This document shows positions 17,141-25,519 of a stretch of DNA of 64,000 nucleotides, piece after piece; within the stretch, counting starts at the first letter, position 1, and every line of letters begins with the position of its first letter. A program made the translations under genes and the position numbers. The notes beneath the pieces are model-generated. The model ran no database searches, was not told where the DNA came from, and was given only the letters and a program-made list of their open reading frames with translations. Source of the stretch: Bacillota bacterium (GTDB taxonomy: Bacteria > Bacillota > Clostridia > Christensenellales > UBA3700); the NCBI GenBank assembly GCA_023396095.1, contig JAEWXG010000003.1, positions 1 to 64,000 on the forward strand. Reading direction: 5' to 3'.

Positions 17141-19228
17141 CTATTTTTCAACAATCTCCACATGTTCGCAAGACTTATTCAAACAAACATATTTTGTCAA
17201 AGATGATGTTTTTACAATTTTCATTTTGTCGTGACAAACAGGACAAAAATATGGTGCCGGTAAATCCCAAGAATAAAAATCACAATTTTTACTTGCACAA
17301 GCAAAATACAATTTCTTAGCCTTGGAGAATCTTTTAATAATTGGCGAACCACACTTAGGGCAAACTCCAACAATTTCACCATAGTTTAAAACATTCTTAC
17401 ATTCTGGATAATTTGAACACCCTAGGAATTGACCATATTTTCCTTCTTTAACTTGAAGTGTTCCTTTCTTACAAACTTGACAAACTATTCCGGTATCCTT
17501 AGGCTCAAGTCGTACTTTTTTACCATCACTTCTTGCTTTTTCGATTGATTTTTCTAACTTAGGATAAAATTTATTTATTGTTTCTTTCCAATCAATTTCT
17601 CCATCGGCTATTTTATCCAGTTCTGTTTCCATTTGAGATGTAAACTTAACATTCACAATAGTTGAAAAGAATTGTATAAGCTCATCTGTTACAATTTTTC
17701 CAAGTTCTGTTGGCTTTAAAAATTTACCTTCTTTTTCTGTATATTCTCTTTTAGATAAAACTTGCATAATGGTTGCATATGTTGACGGCCTCCCAATTCC
17801 ACTTTCTTCTAAAACTTTAATTAATGTTGCCTCAGTATATCTTAAAGGTGGCTTTGTGAATTTTTGTTCTTTTAAAACATCATTTAAAATCAATTTTTCA
17901 CCTTCCATGAACGATGGCAAATTCTTTGCTTCTTCATCCTTATCCTCATTAGTCTCTACAACAACATCAGTATATGCAGCAGTATATCCAGGGAAAACGA
18001 CTGTTTTTCCTTTTAATGTAAATCCATACTCCTCTTCATTTTTTGCAACGATTCTTACATTTAACACATCATAAACAGCTGGCGCCATTTGCGATGCCAC
18101 AAATTTATCATAAATCAATTTATATAGCTTATATAAATCATTATCAATTTTTCCCTTTAAATCACAAGGCTTAATATCTAAATTAATTGGTCTAATTGCT
18201 TCGTGTGCATCTTGAGCCCCTTTCTTTTCATAGTTTGGTGAAGATGATGGCAAATATTCAGGTCCATAGTTCTTTGCAATATATGTTCTTGCGTTTTGTT
18301 GTGCTTCTTTTGATACTCGCGTGCTATCGGTTCTAATATATGTAACTAAAGCAATATGCCCATAATTAGGAATCTCTATACCTTCATATAATTTTTGAGC
18401 CACTTGTGATACCTTACTTGCACTAAAAGACAACTTTGATACGGCATCTTGTTGCATTGTAGAAGTAGTAAAAGGTGGAGCTGGCTTTGAAATTGACTTT
18501 GATCTTTTAACAGAATCAACATATACTTCAGCACCTCTTATTTTACCTTCAATTCTATTAGCCTCATCACCATTTTTAATTTTATGCCTCTTCCCGTTAA
18601 TATCTACAAATAATGTTTTATATGTTGTTTTTTGATTTATTTGAGAAACAAGTGCATGTATATTCCAATACTCTTCTGGTTTAAAAGCTTCTATTTCTCT
18701 TTCTAAATCAACGAGTAATTTTAATGCTACAGATTGCACTCTCCCCGCCGACAACCCTTTTTTTACAAGATCAGATAAAATAGGCGATATTTTGTATCCC
18801 ACGAGACGATCAAGCACTCTTCTAGCTTGTTGCGCATTGACCAAATTCATATCTAAAACTCTAGGATTTTGCATAGCTCTATTCACTGCAGTATTAGTAA
18901 TCTCATTAAATTCAATTCTGGCAGTATTATCTGGCAATCCCAATATTTGCATCAAATGCCAAGATATTGCTTCTCCCTCTCTATCCGGGTCAGTTGCCAA
19001 ATAAATGATCTCTGCCTTTTTAACATGCTTTTTTAATTCTTCCACAGTTTTCTCTTTACCTGCAGATACTATGTATATTGGCTCAAAATTCTTTGATACA
19101 ATAATGCCTAAATTGTTAGAGGGCAAGTCTCTAACATGCCCACCAGATGCAACAACTTGATAATCTTTTCCAAGATACTTTTCTATAGTTTTCGCCTTAG
19201 ATGGCGATTCTACAATTACTAATTTCAT
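17141..19228 (-). CDS. topA: DNA topoisomerase I
   Basis: This 695-residue type IA topoisomerase relaxes negative supercoils. The Toprim domain starts with LVIVESPSKAKTIEKYLG and has DPDREGEAIS. The active Tyr lies in LVTYIRTDSTR. Three C-terminal zinc-ribbon-like units with CxxC pairs occupy about 585-695 (CQVC...CSNYPEC, CPKC...CASKNC, CPVC...CLNKSC). It is first in the housekeeping run that continues to tcdA, with spacings of 0-12 bases, so these seven genes are likely co-transcribed. GGAAG precedes the ATG. Confidence 0.97.
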   Translation of the reverse strand: MKLVIVESPSKAKTIEKYLGKDYQVVASGGHVRDLPSNNLGIIVSKNFEPIYIVSAGKEKTVEELKKHVKKAEIIYLATDPDREGEAISWHLMQILGLPDNTARIEFNEITNTAVNRAMQNPRVLDMNLVNAQQARRVLDRLVGYKISPILSDLVKKGLSAGRVQSVALKLLVDLEREIEAFKPEEYWNIHALVSQINQKTTYKTLFVDINGKRHKIKNGDEANRIEGKIRGAEVYVDSVKRSKSISKPAPPFTTSTMQQDAVSKLSFSASKVSQVAQKLYEGIEIPNYGHIALVTYIRTDSTRVSKEAQQNARTYIAKNYGPEYLPSSSPNYEKKGAQDAHEAIRPINLDIKPCDLKGKIDNDLYKLYKLIYDKFVASQMAPAVYDVLNVRIVAKNEEEYGFTLKGKTVVFPGYTAAYTDVVVETNEDKDEEAKNLPSFMEGEKLILNDVLKEQKFTKPPLRYTEATLIKVLEESGIGRPSTYATIMQVLSKREYTEKEGKFLKPTELGKIVTDELIQFFSTIVNVKFTSQMETELDKIADGEIDWKETINKFYPKLEKSIEKARSDGKKVRLEPKDTGIVCQVCKKGTLQVKEGKYGQFLGCSNYPECKNVLNYGEIVGVCPKCGSPIIKRFSKAKKLYFACASKNCDFYSWDLPAPYFCPVCHDKMKIVKTSSLTKYVCLNKSCEHVEIVEK

Positions 19229-19267
19229 CCCTACTTCCTTTTTTATTTTTTGATTTCAAAATTCTCT

Positions 19268-21523
19268 TTATTTCTTTTTTTGCTTTTCTTTTTTTATTCC
19301 GTAATTTTCTCTTACTTCTTTTTCAACTTTTACCTCATTTTTATTTTCCTTATCTTGCTTTTTAATTTTTACTTTATTTTTCCTATTTTCTTTTACAGCT
19401 TTAATGCCATCATTAAAACTCCTGACATGATCTGCTATATCTTTTACATCTTTAACTTCATCACTTAAAACTATCCTTGCAATTACATAAGCAAAATAGA
19501 TAGTTAATAAAACAGCAAATACACTGAATGTTATTAATAACGAATCATCATACTTAAATGAAGTGTATTGTTTGTTATAGTTCGCAGATAAAATACCGGA
19601 GTTAGAAAGAATTACAGAGATATTAACAGCAGAAATTACTGAAAATCCTGCAAATATTCCAAACAATCTTAAGTCATGAACAAGCATTATATATACTAAC
19701 AAAAGGATCAACCCTGCCGCATACAACATTGGGGTTGCCTTTGTTCCTAAAGATCCCATCGATATTAATAAAAATGAAGACAACAAAATTGTATCAGCAC
19801 GATTTGTTTTAAAGAAATATGCATAAACCATAAATCCGATAATCGCTAACACATATATTATTCCAAAAATAACTAACGCCGTTGAAGCTGGTGTATTTCC
19901 TTTCCAGAAAATTGAATACAAATTAAAAGTATCGAAAGACAAAAATTCAAATGTCTTAAAATATTCTCCTTGTTTTGTAAATATATGAAAAATTTCCATT
20001 TTTGCAATTTTTGTATAGCTAAATGGAATGGCTAAAACCCAATACGACAAAATTGATGTAACGTACGATATACTAATACTCATTCTTGTCTCCTTATTAC
20101 TTAAATATTCACCAACTGTGTAATAAACAAGAAGTGGTAATAACAATAAAACATAATATTCAAATGTCCAAGCCAAAGTAAACATCACTATTGCAAAAAC
20201 AGGCCTTCTTTGCAAAATCCCATAAAACATCAACAAAATAAATAACATTGCGACAGAAAAATTATATAACATTGATGAATTTGTCATAAAGAAAATAGGT
20301 AATATAGCAAATACACCAGACGCTACTAATGCTACATTTTTCCCAAAGTATTTTTCAACAATTTTAAATATTACTAAAATTGTAAATAATTCAGCCATTA
20401 ATCCTGGAATCCTTATTAACATTCCTAATCCCCAGGAAGTTGCAGTCATTCCAATTGCATTTGCAAATAATCCTATAAACCACTGAAGATACATCATCCC
20501 AAATGGCATAATTATTGATGATTCTTCATAAATTGCAGTTGGGGAATATTTCGCCAAAGTCAAACTAAAGGCAGAAAGCTTGTTCACTTCATCAACCACA
20601 TTTACAGAAAAATACATCAACAAAAATCTAATTACAAAAGCAACAACTGTTATTATTCCTAAAATAAAAAAAGCAGAAGTAAAAAAACTTTTTACTGCAG
20701 TTTGATTTGATTGTTTTAATTTTGAACCATCAGGGTTGTTTAAAACAACTTTTAAACCATTATCATTCCCTTTATTCTTAAATTTGAAAATTAAAAATCC
20801 TGCACCCGCAACCACTAATAATGAAAGAATTCCCATCATCCAAACAAACGCTTTGCTTGATGGTGTAGATTTATATTCAATGGTCTCTTTAGAAAGAGAT
20901 TGAACCGCAGCAGACGCTGGAATAGCCATTTTTGATACTTCCTCTAGTGATATGTTATCTATCTTTGCTTCTCCACGCGCTAGTCCAACAACGACAGAAC
21001 CTAATCCAACTCTTAATGTTAAATCAGTTCCATAGTCATTTTTAAAATAAATTGTTTCCGTTTTCCACCCGTCTGTTTTCTCTTTAATATCTAGCCCTGC
21101 AAATTTTGGAACTTCCACAAAACCTATAAAAGCTCCTCTATACGAAGAATTTTCATCAATTCCAGCAATTTTATTTTGAATATTAAAATCCGCAGTAAGC
21201 TTATATGTTTTTCCTTTCCTTAATACAACTTTTTGCTCAGAATAAATTTGTCCACCACTAGAGTTTTCAATCTTGTAACTAGCATAACGTTTACCATGAT
21301 TAGTAATTTCTTCATCTTCAACAATGTATGCTATTTCACCAACACTATTTTCTATCTGTTGACCCCATTGATCAACGCTCGCTGTTGTTTCAATTTCATT
21401 TTCTTCAAAACTCCCATTTGAAATCAAATTGTTTGTCTTAGTCTTACAAGAAGCAAAAATGCCAATCAACAACACTACCATCAACGTTGTTGTAAAAAAT
21501 ATTAGCGATTTTTTAATTGCCAT
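19268..21523 (-). CDS. Lipoprotein with CBM-like domain fused to polytopic GT-C-like membrane domain
   Basis: The frame is open to 21634, but GGAGGGG lies at 21531-21540 just before an ATG at 21523, giving 751 residues. The start then encodes a lipoprotein signal with lipobox GIFASC (Cys near 25). Residues about 32-230 look like a CBM4_9-type jelly-roll (LISNGSFEEN and a C-terminal KIDNISLEEV). A membrane segment near 228-250 is followed by about ten more from 285 to 690, resembling GT-C glycosyltransferases (such as GT39/PMT). A Lys/Glu-rich tail of about 60 residues ends the protein. Its role in cell-surface glycosylation is inference. Confidence 0.7.
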   Translation of the reverse strand: MAIKKSLIFFTTTLMVVLLIGIFASCKTKTNNLISNGSFEENEIETTASVDQWGQQIENSVGEIAYIVEDEEITNHGKRYASYKIENSSGGQIYSEQKVVLRKGKTYKLTADFNIQNKIAGIDENSSYRGAFIGFVEVPKFAGLDIKEKTDGWKTETIYFKNDYGTDLTLRVGLGSVVVGLARGEAKIDNISLEEVSKMAIPASAAVQSLSKETIEYKSTPSSKAFVWMMGILSLLVVAGAGFLIFKFKNKGNDNGLKVVLNNPDGSKLKQSNQTAVKSFFTSAFFILGIITVVAFVIRFLLMYFSVNVVDEVNKLSAFSLTLAKYSPTAIYEESSIIMPFGMMYLQWFIGLFANAIGMTATSWGLGMLIRIPGLMAELFTILVIFKIVEKYFGKNVALVASGVFAILPIFFMTNSSMLYNFSVAMLFILLMFYGILQRRPVFAIVMFTLAWTFEYYVLLLLPLLVYYTVGEYLSNKETRMSISISYVTSILSYWVLAIPFSYTKIAKMEIFHIFTKQGEYFKTFEFLSFDTFNLYSIFWKGNTPASTALVIFGIIYVLAIIGFMVYAYFFKTNRADTILLSSFLLISMGSLGTKATPMLYAAGLILLLVYIMLVHDLRLFGIFAGFSVISAVNISVILSNSGILSANYNKQYTSFKYDDSLLITFSVFAVLLTIYFAYVIARIVLSDEVKDVKDIADHVRSFNDGIKAVKENRKNKVKIKKQDKENKNEVKVEKEVRENYGIKKEKQKKK

Positions 21524-21689
21524 ATATATAAATCCCCTCCATAACGTGGTTAAAACATAATTAAGAATAACACGAAACACAGTAGGTGTAAATACATAAT
21601 AATTATAATTAAAAATGTGAAACATGTTAAACAAAACAATAGTAAATGTGACAACCTACGTCATGTGTTATATAAAATTTCGAATGGTT

Positions 21690-22424
21690 TTATAAATATT
21701 TTATAGGTACTATACGGTCAATATTCGTTAGGCTAATTAAGTTGTCATAAAGGCAAACGACACCACCTTGTCCACGACTTATGCTAGGAATTTTATCAAG
21801 CACCCTAAATGCTTCTACATCTTTCCTTGTTGGGTCAGCGTGCTTTTTAATTTCGATAGGATGAAGAACGCCTGCATTCTCTATAATTAAGTCTATCTCA
21901 TCCATTTCCTTGTCACGATAAAAATAAATAGGTGGCTCAAGAACGCCTTTATTATAATAACTTTTAATTATTTCAGACACGACGAAACTCTCAAAAAAGC
22001 ACCTGCCATAGCACCGTTCTTTAATACTTCAGGAGTGTTCCACTTAGTTAAATAAGCGGCAAGTCCAGTATCTAAAAAGTAAATCTTAGGGGTTTTTATT
22101 GCTCTTTTCGTAATGCTATTTGAATATGGTTGTAAAAGATATACAATATTCGAAGCAACTAAAATAGAGAGCCATCTTTCGGCTGTAGGTTGGCTTATTC
22201 CAACGTCACGAGCAAGAGATGCAAGGTTTAATAAATTGCCAGTCATAGCGGAAACTGCAACCATAAACTTTGAAAATTTTACCGTATCGCCAATTTCAGT
22301 TAATTCTCTAACGTCTCGCTCTATATAAGTACGGAGATATGCACCATAAAACATTTGCCAATCAAAATCAGCATTTTCGCACAGTTCAGGCATACTGCCA
22401 CGATGAATAATATTAAATCTTTCC
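21690..22424 (-). pseudogene. Broken AAA/DUF4143 ATPase (C-terminal part, frameshifted)
   Basis: Two consecutive frames encode the C-terminal part of a DUF4143-type ATPase. The first (to about 21968) reads FNIIHRGSMPELCENADFDW, AYLRTYIERDVRELTEIGD and IYFLDTGLAAYL. The second starts GVLEPPIYFYRDKEMDEID and contains LHPIEIKKHADPTRKD. A missing T in the run at 21993-21998 (six A on plus) separates them. The P-loop half is absent: its place is taken by the start of an hsdM gene. It is a dead gene formed by deletion and frameshift and is only distantly like the two intact paralogues in the window. Confidence 0.85.
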
Positions 22425-22518
22425 CCAAAATAACATCTTTATATTCTACAGTCGAAATCGACCCTCTCAATCCATTACAATAATCCCAAATAAGTGAAGC
22501 TAATTGTTATTTGTTCAT
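22424..22518 (-). pseudogene. 5' remnant of a type I methyltransferase gene (hsdM)
   Basis: After GGAGA and an ATG at 22518 the frame reads MNK, a stop, then QLASLIWDYCNGLRG and SISTVEYKDVILG. This is the standard N terminus of HsdM (compare MNKQQLA...YKD.ILG). It breaks off at about 22424, where it joins the DUF4143 remnant. Only about 30 codons remain and codon 4 is TAA, so there is no function. It shows that a type I restriction locus once stood here. Confidence 0.8.
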
Positions 22519-22548
22519 AGTTTTCTCCTATTATTTCAATTCTACCAT

Positions 22549-22579
22549 ATTTAATATGACAGCTTCCGTCATATTAAAT
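22549..22579 (-). terminator. Hairpin at the end of the toxin gene
   Basis: A perfect 12-base inverted repeat (ATTTAATATGAC / GTCATATTAAAT) with a seven-base loop overlaps the stop codon of the toxin gene at 22569. No T run follows on the minus strand, so it may be a weak terminator or an mRNA-stabilising hairpin. Confidence 0.5.
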
Positions 22580-23513
22580 TATTTTCTTTTGTTCTCCAAA
22601 GTGCAGCAGGGTGATTTTTTATATTTGCTACAATTTCTTCATTATCGAATAATAATTCAGGTGCATAAGTTTTATCTTTTAATTTAGATAAAAACTCTTT
22701 TTCGCCGTCTGTTAAAACAAGCAAATTTTTTATGTAGGCTATAACTATTTCCTTTGCTTTTTCAATATCAAACTTATCGTCTTTGGATATAACGGGTTTT
22801 AATTGAGTTTTATATTTTCTATAATCTAATCTTTCAACATTCTTATAATCTAATGTTTGAATATCGTAATCCCCACCGATAGCATTATAAAATACAAGGC
22901 ATTTTCTAAGAAGTTCCGTATCTTTTATAACATTATTTTCTATCATAGCGTTAACGTCATATAGATCTCTTGGCGTAGCACGTGATAGAAGAGCGTTAAT
23001 TTTACTTGCATATAGTTCAGTAGTGTTTAAGGCTAAAACTTCAAAATCTTCTACGATACCCTTCGTTAAAACTTTCTTCTTTTCAAGCGGTAAAACGTGA
23101 CATCTATCCAAGAAGTTAATTTCTACCTTTATATTGTCACGATTGCCTGCATTGTTAATATAATTGAATAAAAACGACGTTAAAGCGAAATGGTCACGAG
23201 AATCTGCAAGTGAATAGCCTTCTTGCCACATATAGTCGGTTAGGCGCTTTTTGAACTTCTCTTTAATTTCAGGCAATTCTTCCTTGCCAACGTTTACGGT
23301 AAAGTCTAAATCGATATCAACCGAAAGGCGTGGAAGCTCTACCGCGGTTAGATTGATTGCCGTACCACCTTTAAGAGCAAGTTTATCTTTAAAAACAACG
23401 TCGCTGTTTAAGAATTTTAATATTTCGGAAAGACGTAAAACCTTTTCCAAAGTATCTTTAATAAAGTTAGATTCTTGGGCAAGTCTTGTCAAGTATTGTC
23501 TTGAAAACTCCAT
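22569..23513 (-). CDS. AbiEii-type nucleotidyltransferase toxin
   Basis: This 314-residue protein belongs to the AbiEii/AbiGii nucleotidyltransferase family (DUF1814), toxin of type IV-class systems that transfer nucleotides and give abortive phage resistance. The nucleotidyltransferase motif is LKGGTAINL (about 48) followed by RLSVDIDLDF with the DxD pair. A further catalytic-type Asp lies in TPRDLYDV. Its ATG overlaps the stop of the antitoxin gene by one base (TAATG), so the pair is translationally coupled. It is full length. Which RNA or other target is modified cannot be told. Confidence 0.88.
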   Translation of the reverse strand: MEFSRQYLTRLAQESNFIKDTLEKVLRLSEILKFLNSDVVFKDKLALKGGTAINLTAVELPRLSVDIDLDFTVNVGKEELPEIKEKFKKRLTDYMWQEGYSLADSRDHFALTSFLFNYINNAGNRDNIKVEINFLDRCHVLPLEKKKVLTKGIVEDFEVLALNTTELYASKINALLSRATPRDLYDVNAMIENNVIKDTELLRKCLVFYNAIGGDYDIQTLDYKNVERLDYRKYKTQLKPVISKDDKFDIEKAKEIVIAYIKNLLVLTDGEKEFLSKLKDKTYAPELLFDNEEIVANIKNHPAALWRTKENNLI

Positions 23514-24250
23514 TAATATCCTCCGTTTAGGCGAGATTTAAGATTTTTGGGAGCCATAAGTTTCCACTTAGAATTAAATTCTATATCTTTATACTCGTCT
23601 TGTAAAAAATACTTTATTTGATTGGTTAGTTTAGTGTTGCACTCTTCAAAAAACGAATCGGTTAACATAAACTTATCTTTGAAATGTTCTAATACGTAGC
23701 CTGCTTTTTGATATAAGAATACCGAATCGTAAACTTTTAACGTTTCAAATAGTTTTGTTTCGTCCAAAACACGTATTTGGTCAAGTACATTTAAGACTTC
23801 GTCAATGCCACCACCTGCGTCAATATCGTCAAGGCAGTCAACAACCGTACGCTCAAGAGAAGTTACGCGCACTGCGGCAGTTACTATATTCATAATTTGA
23901 ACGTCGTGTTTTAGCGGTTTACGAACGTAGTCGATATCGTCAAAAGTAAAATCGTTGAAGCGCTTTTTACTACCCACTGTAACGGTATTAAAAACTTGAT
24001 TAGCCACGCCAAAATACTCAAAGGCAGAATGATAACACACGCAAGCATCTTCAGCTATTTTTGTAGCAAGCTCAAATTTTGTAGTAAGCGGATATCCCGA
24101 CACGTCAACTTGAACATATAATCCGTTACGGACTTTAACAATTTTTTTTGAACGAACTTGCCCCGCTATCCAATTTTCGTATTGTTTATCATTTTTAAAA
24201 TAGCCTATAACATCCTTTTTTGTAAACGTATAAGGGATAAATTTTGCCAT
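23513..24250 (-). CDS. AbiEi-type antitoxin, transcriptional autoregulator
   Basis: This 245-residue protein is the usual upstream partner of AbiEii toxins. The N terminus (about 8-75) fits the winged-helix AbiEi antitoxin domain (FTKKDVIGYF and KKIVKVRNGLYV). The C-terminal part has the conserved VTSLERTVVDCLDD motif seen in AbiEi proteins. In studied members this domain represses the operon and neutralises the toxin. Repeated AAAACACT motifs upstream (24271-24444) are probable operator sites. Start ATG at 24250 follows GAGGATATGTAA, a modest ribosome binding site. Confidence 0.87.
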   Translation of the reverse strand: MAKFIPYTFTKKDVIGYFKNDKQYENWIAGQVRSKKIVKVRNGLYVQVDVSGYPLTTKFELATKIAEDACVCYHSAFEYFGVANQVFNTVTVGSKKRFNDFTFDDIDYVRKPLKHDVQIMNIVTAAVRVTSLERTVVDCLDDIDAGGGIDEVLNVLDQIRVLDETKLFETLKVYDSVFLYQKAGYVLEHFKDKFMLTDSFFEECNTKLTNQIKYFLQDEYKDIEFNSKWKLMAPKNLKSRLNGGY

Positions 24251-24270
24251 TTACATATCCTCAAAACCGA

Positions 24271-24444
24271 TTTTAACTATTTCAACATAAAACACTACAA
24301 AAGTCAAGTGTTTTGTGTAGATTTGGTTAATAATTAGTAATTTCTACTTAATTTACTTAAATTCCACAGAAAAAATCAACGTTTTTCACGCATTTTAGGT
24401 ATAAAAACACATGTTTTAACTATTTTAACACAAAACACTGTTTT
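24271..24444 (-). promoter_or_regulatory. Repeated operator-like sites upstream of the AbiE pair
   Basis: Positions 24271-24296 and 24414-24439 are direct repeats, 26 bases long and differing at two positions. Each ends in AAAACACT. The first is followed by its inverse AGTGTTTT (24308-24315), forming an inverted repeat with a ten-base gap. AAAACAC occurs again at 24404. AbiEi antitoxins are known to bind inverted repeats at their own promoter, so these are likely autoregulation sites. That is inference from position. Confidence 0.6.
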
Positions 24445-24676
24445 ATACAGGGTTTTGTTTTGGTTTAGTTAATATTCTATACAAATATACCCTTTCGGGA
24501 TTATTTTTAAGTGTTTGGCGTGCATTATACCTAAACGGGTATATTTTATCATAACGTAGACTTAATCCTCGTCGTCCATAGATTTTATCTTCTTCTAGTT
24601 TCAAGGATTTGAGCCACTCTTCTTTTTTCCGTTGAACTACTTGGTAGTTTATACTTCCACGCGGACAGCACGACAA
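24443..24676 (-). pseudogene. Short unidentified coding fragment next to istA remnant
   Basis: A 77-codon frame begins at a TTG and has no clear ribosome binding site; the same frame is open a little further upstream, to a TGA near 24730. Residues are basic (RKKEEWLKSLKLEEDK, RGLSLRYDKIYPFRY). I do not recognise a family. It lies directly after the istA remnant and its stop overlaps the AbiE operator repeats, so it is more likely the tail of a lost gene than a working one. Confidence 0.35.
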
Positions 24677-24693
24677 TAGAAAGTTAAAATCTT

Positions 24694-25110
24694 TTAACTT
24701 GTTGCGAATCTTGTCTTGGGGTCGCAGGCTTCAATCTTCGGCTTACGATAAGCGTTATATAAGGTTATAAAGCACTTCCAACTATACGCCATCAAGTTTT
24801 GCTTTGCCGCACGTTTGCAATACCTACGCCAACATAGCCTGATTGAAGAACGATGTTTACACATTTGGAACTCTTCCCACTTAAAATCGGGAATCAGATA
24901 TCCGTCCCCTGCTTTCGCCCTTTCGGGGAATAATAAGCAAGCAATTTCTTCTTCACTCATATCATTTAGCACGTAAACTTCAATTTCTAACGCCTTTATT
25001 CTCTTTAGAATAGTCCATACAGTCGTGCGAGAACAACTGCAAAGGGTAGCGATTTGGCTGTTATTGTTGCCTTTTTGGTAATATTCAATGATTAACTTGT
25101 ATTTTGACAT
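24694..25110 (-). pseudogene. IS21-type istA remnant, copy A
   Basis: From ATG 25110 (AGGAGAAAATT upstream) the frame reads MSKYKLIIEYYQKGNNNSQI, the helix-turn-helix start of an IS21-family IstA transposase, then a conserved-looking FPERAKAGDGYLIPDFKWEE and ITLYNAYRK. It then ends after 138 residues, without the DDE catalytic core, and no istB follows. A candidate left end TGGTTCCTCAAAT is at 25170-25182. A shorter diverged copy is at 27230-27314 with the same spacing to the same left-end motif. Confidence 0.75.
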
Positions 25111-25352
25111 AATTTTCTCCTTTTTATCGCCATTATTTACCCATAGCGGTAGATACAGGAAAGTGTTCAATTTGAGGAACCACCACGCTTTTTTTGACCG
25201 ATTTTTGACTTCGTAAGAGATTCTTAAGAGAAAAAAGTAGTCACTCCCCGAAAAGAATGACTACTAAAACGTTGTTTTTAATTAAAAATTGAATTTTTAC
25301 CGCTTTTTGGCGCTAATTCTTAGCCCCTCGGATTACGGATATTCGCCTGCGC
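25110..25352 (-). repeat. Module A: second copy of ppdK end + terminator + IS21 left end
   Basis: This stretch is collinear with 27314-27558. Both have codons AQANIRNPR, a stop, GCG..AAAA(A/G)CGGT, a terminator hairpin, the motif TGRTTCCTCAAAT, GGCGATAAAA and an istA start, all with nearly equal spacing (about 240 bases). In the shared ppdK codons the differences are at third positions (GCG/GCA, GCG/GCT, AAT/AAC, ATC/ATT). The two copies therefore descend from one locus but diverged in separate genomes. They flank the ATPase at 25520-26836. Confidence 0.75.
25231..25265 (-). terminator. Terminator in module A
   Basis: On the minus strand, arms AGTAGTCATTC and GAGTGACTACT pair (with one G-T) around an eight-base loop and are followed by six T. 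It stands at the place where the ppdK terminator stands in module B. Confidence 0.85.
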
Positions 25353-25484
25353 AAAAGCTTTCAAAAGCGACCGATAGGTAACATTACTGTCTGCAATCGA
25401 AAATCGCCCGTCTTCGGGATATATGTTATCGCCCGACTGTACGCAATATTTTTTTATGCCGTTTTTCCGTATTTTTCTGAATTT
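25320..25484 (-). pseudogene. Gene tail ending in ppdK-like AQANIRNPRG
   Basis: A 54-codon open frame without its own start ends in AQANIRNPRG, almost the same as the end of PPDK (AQANIRNPRA). The preceding residues (KKYCVQSGDNIYPEDGRFS, NVTYRSLLKAF) are not PPDK and I do not recognise them. Either a foreign gene tail was joined in frame to a ppdK end by recombination, or the frame is chance. It has no start codon with a ribosome binding site. Confidence 0.45.
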
Positions 25485-25519
25485 TTAGCCAATCCCGATT
25501 GAGTGAAATATAACCGTTT

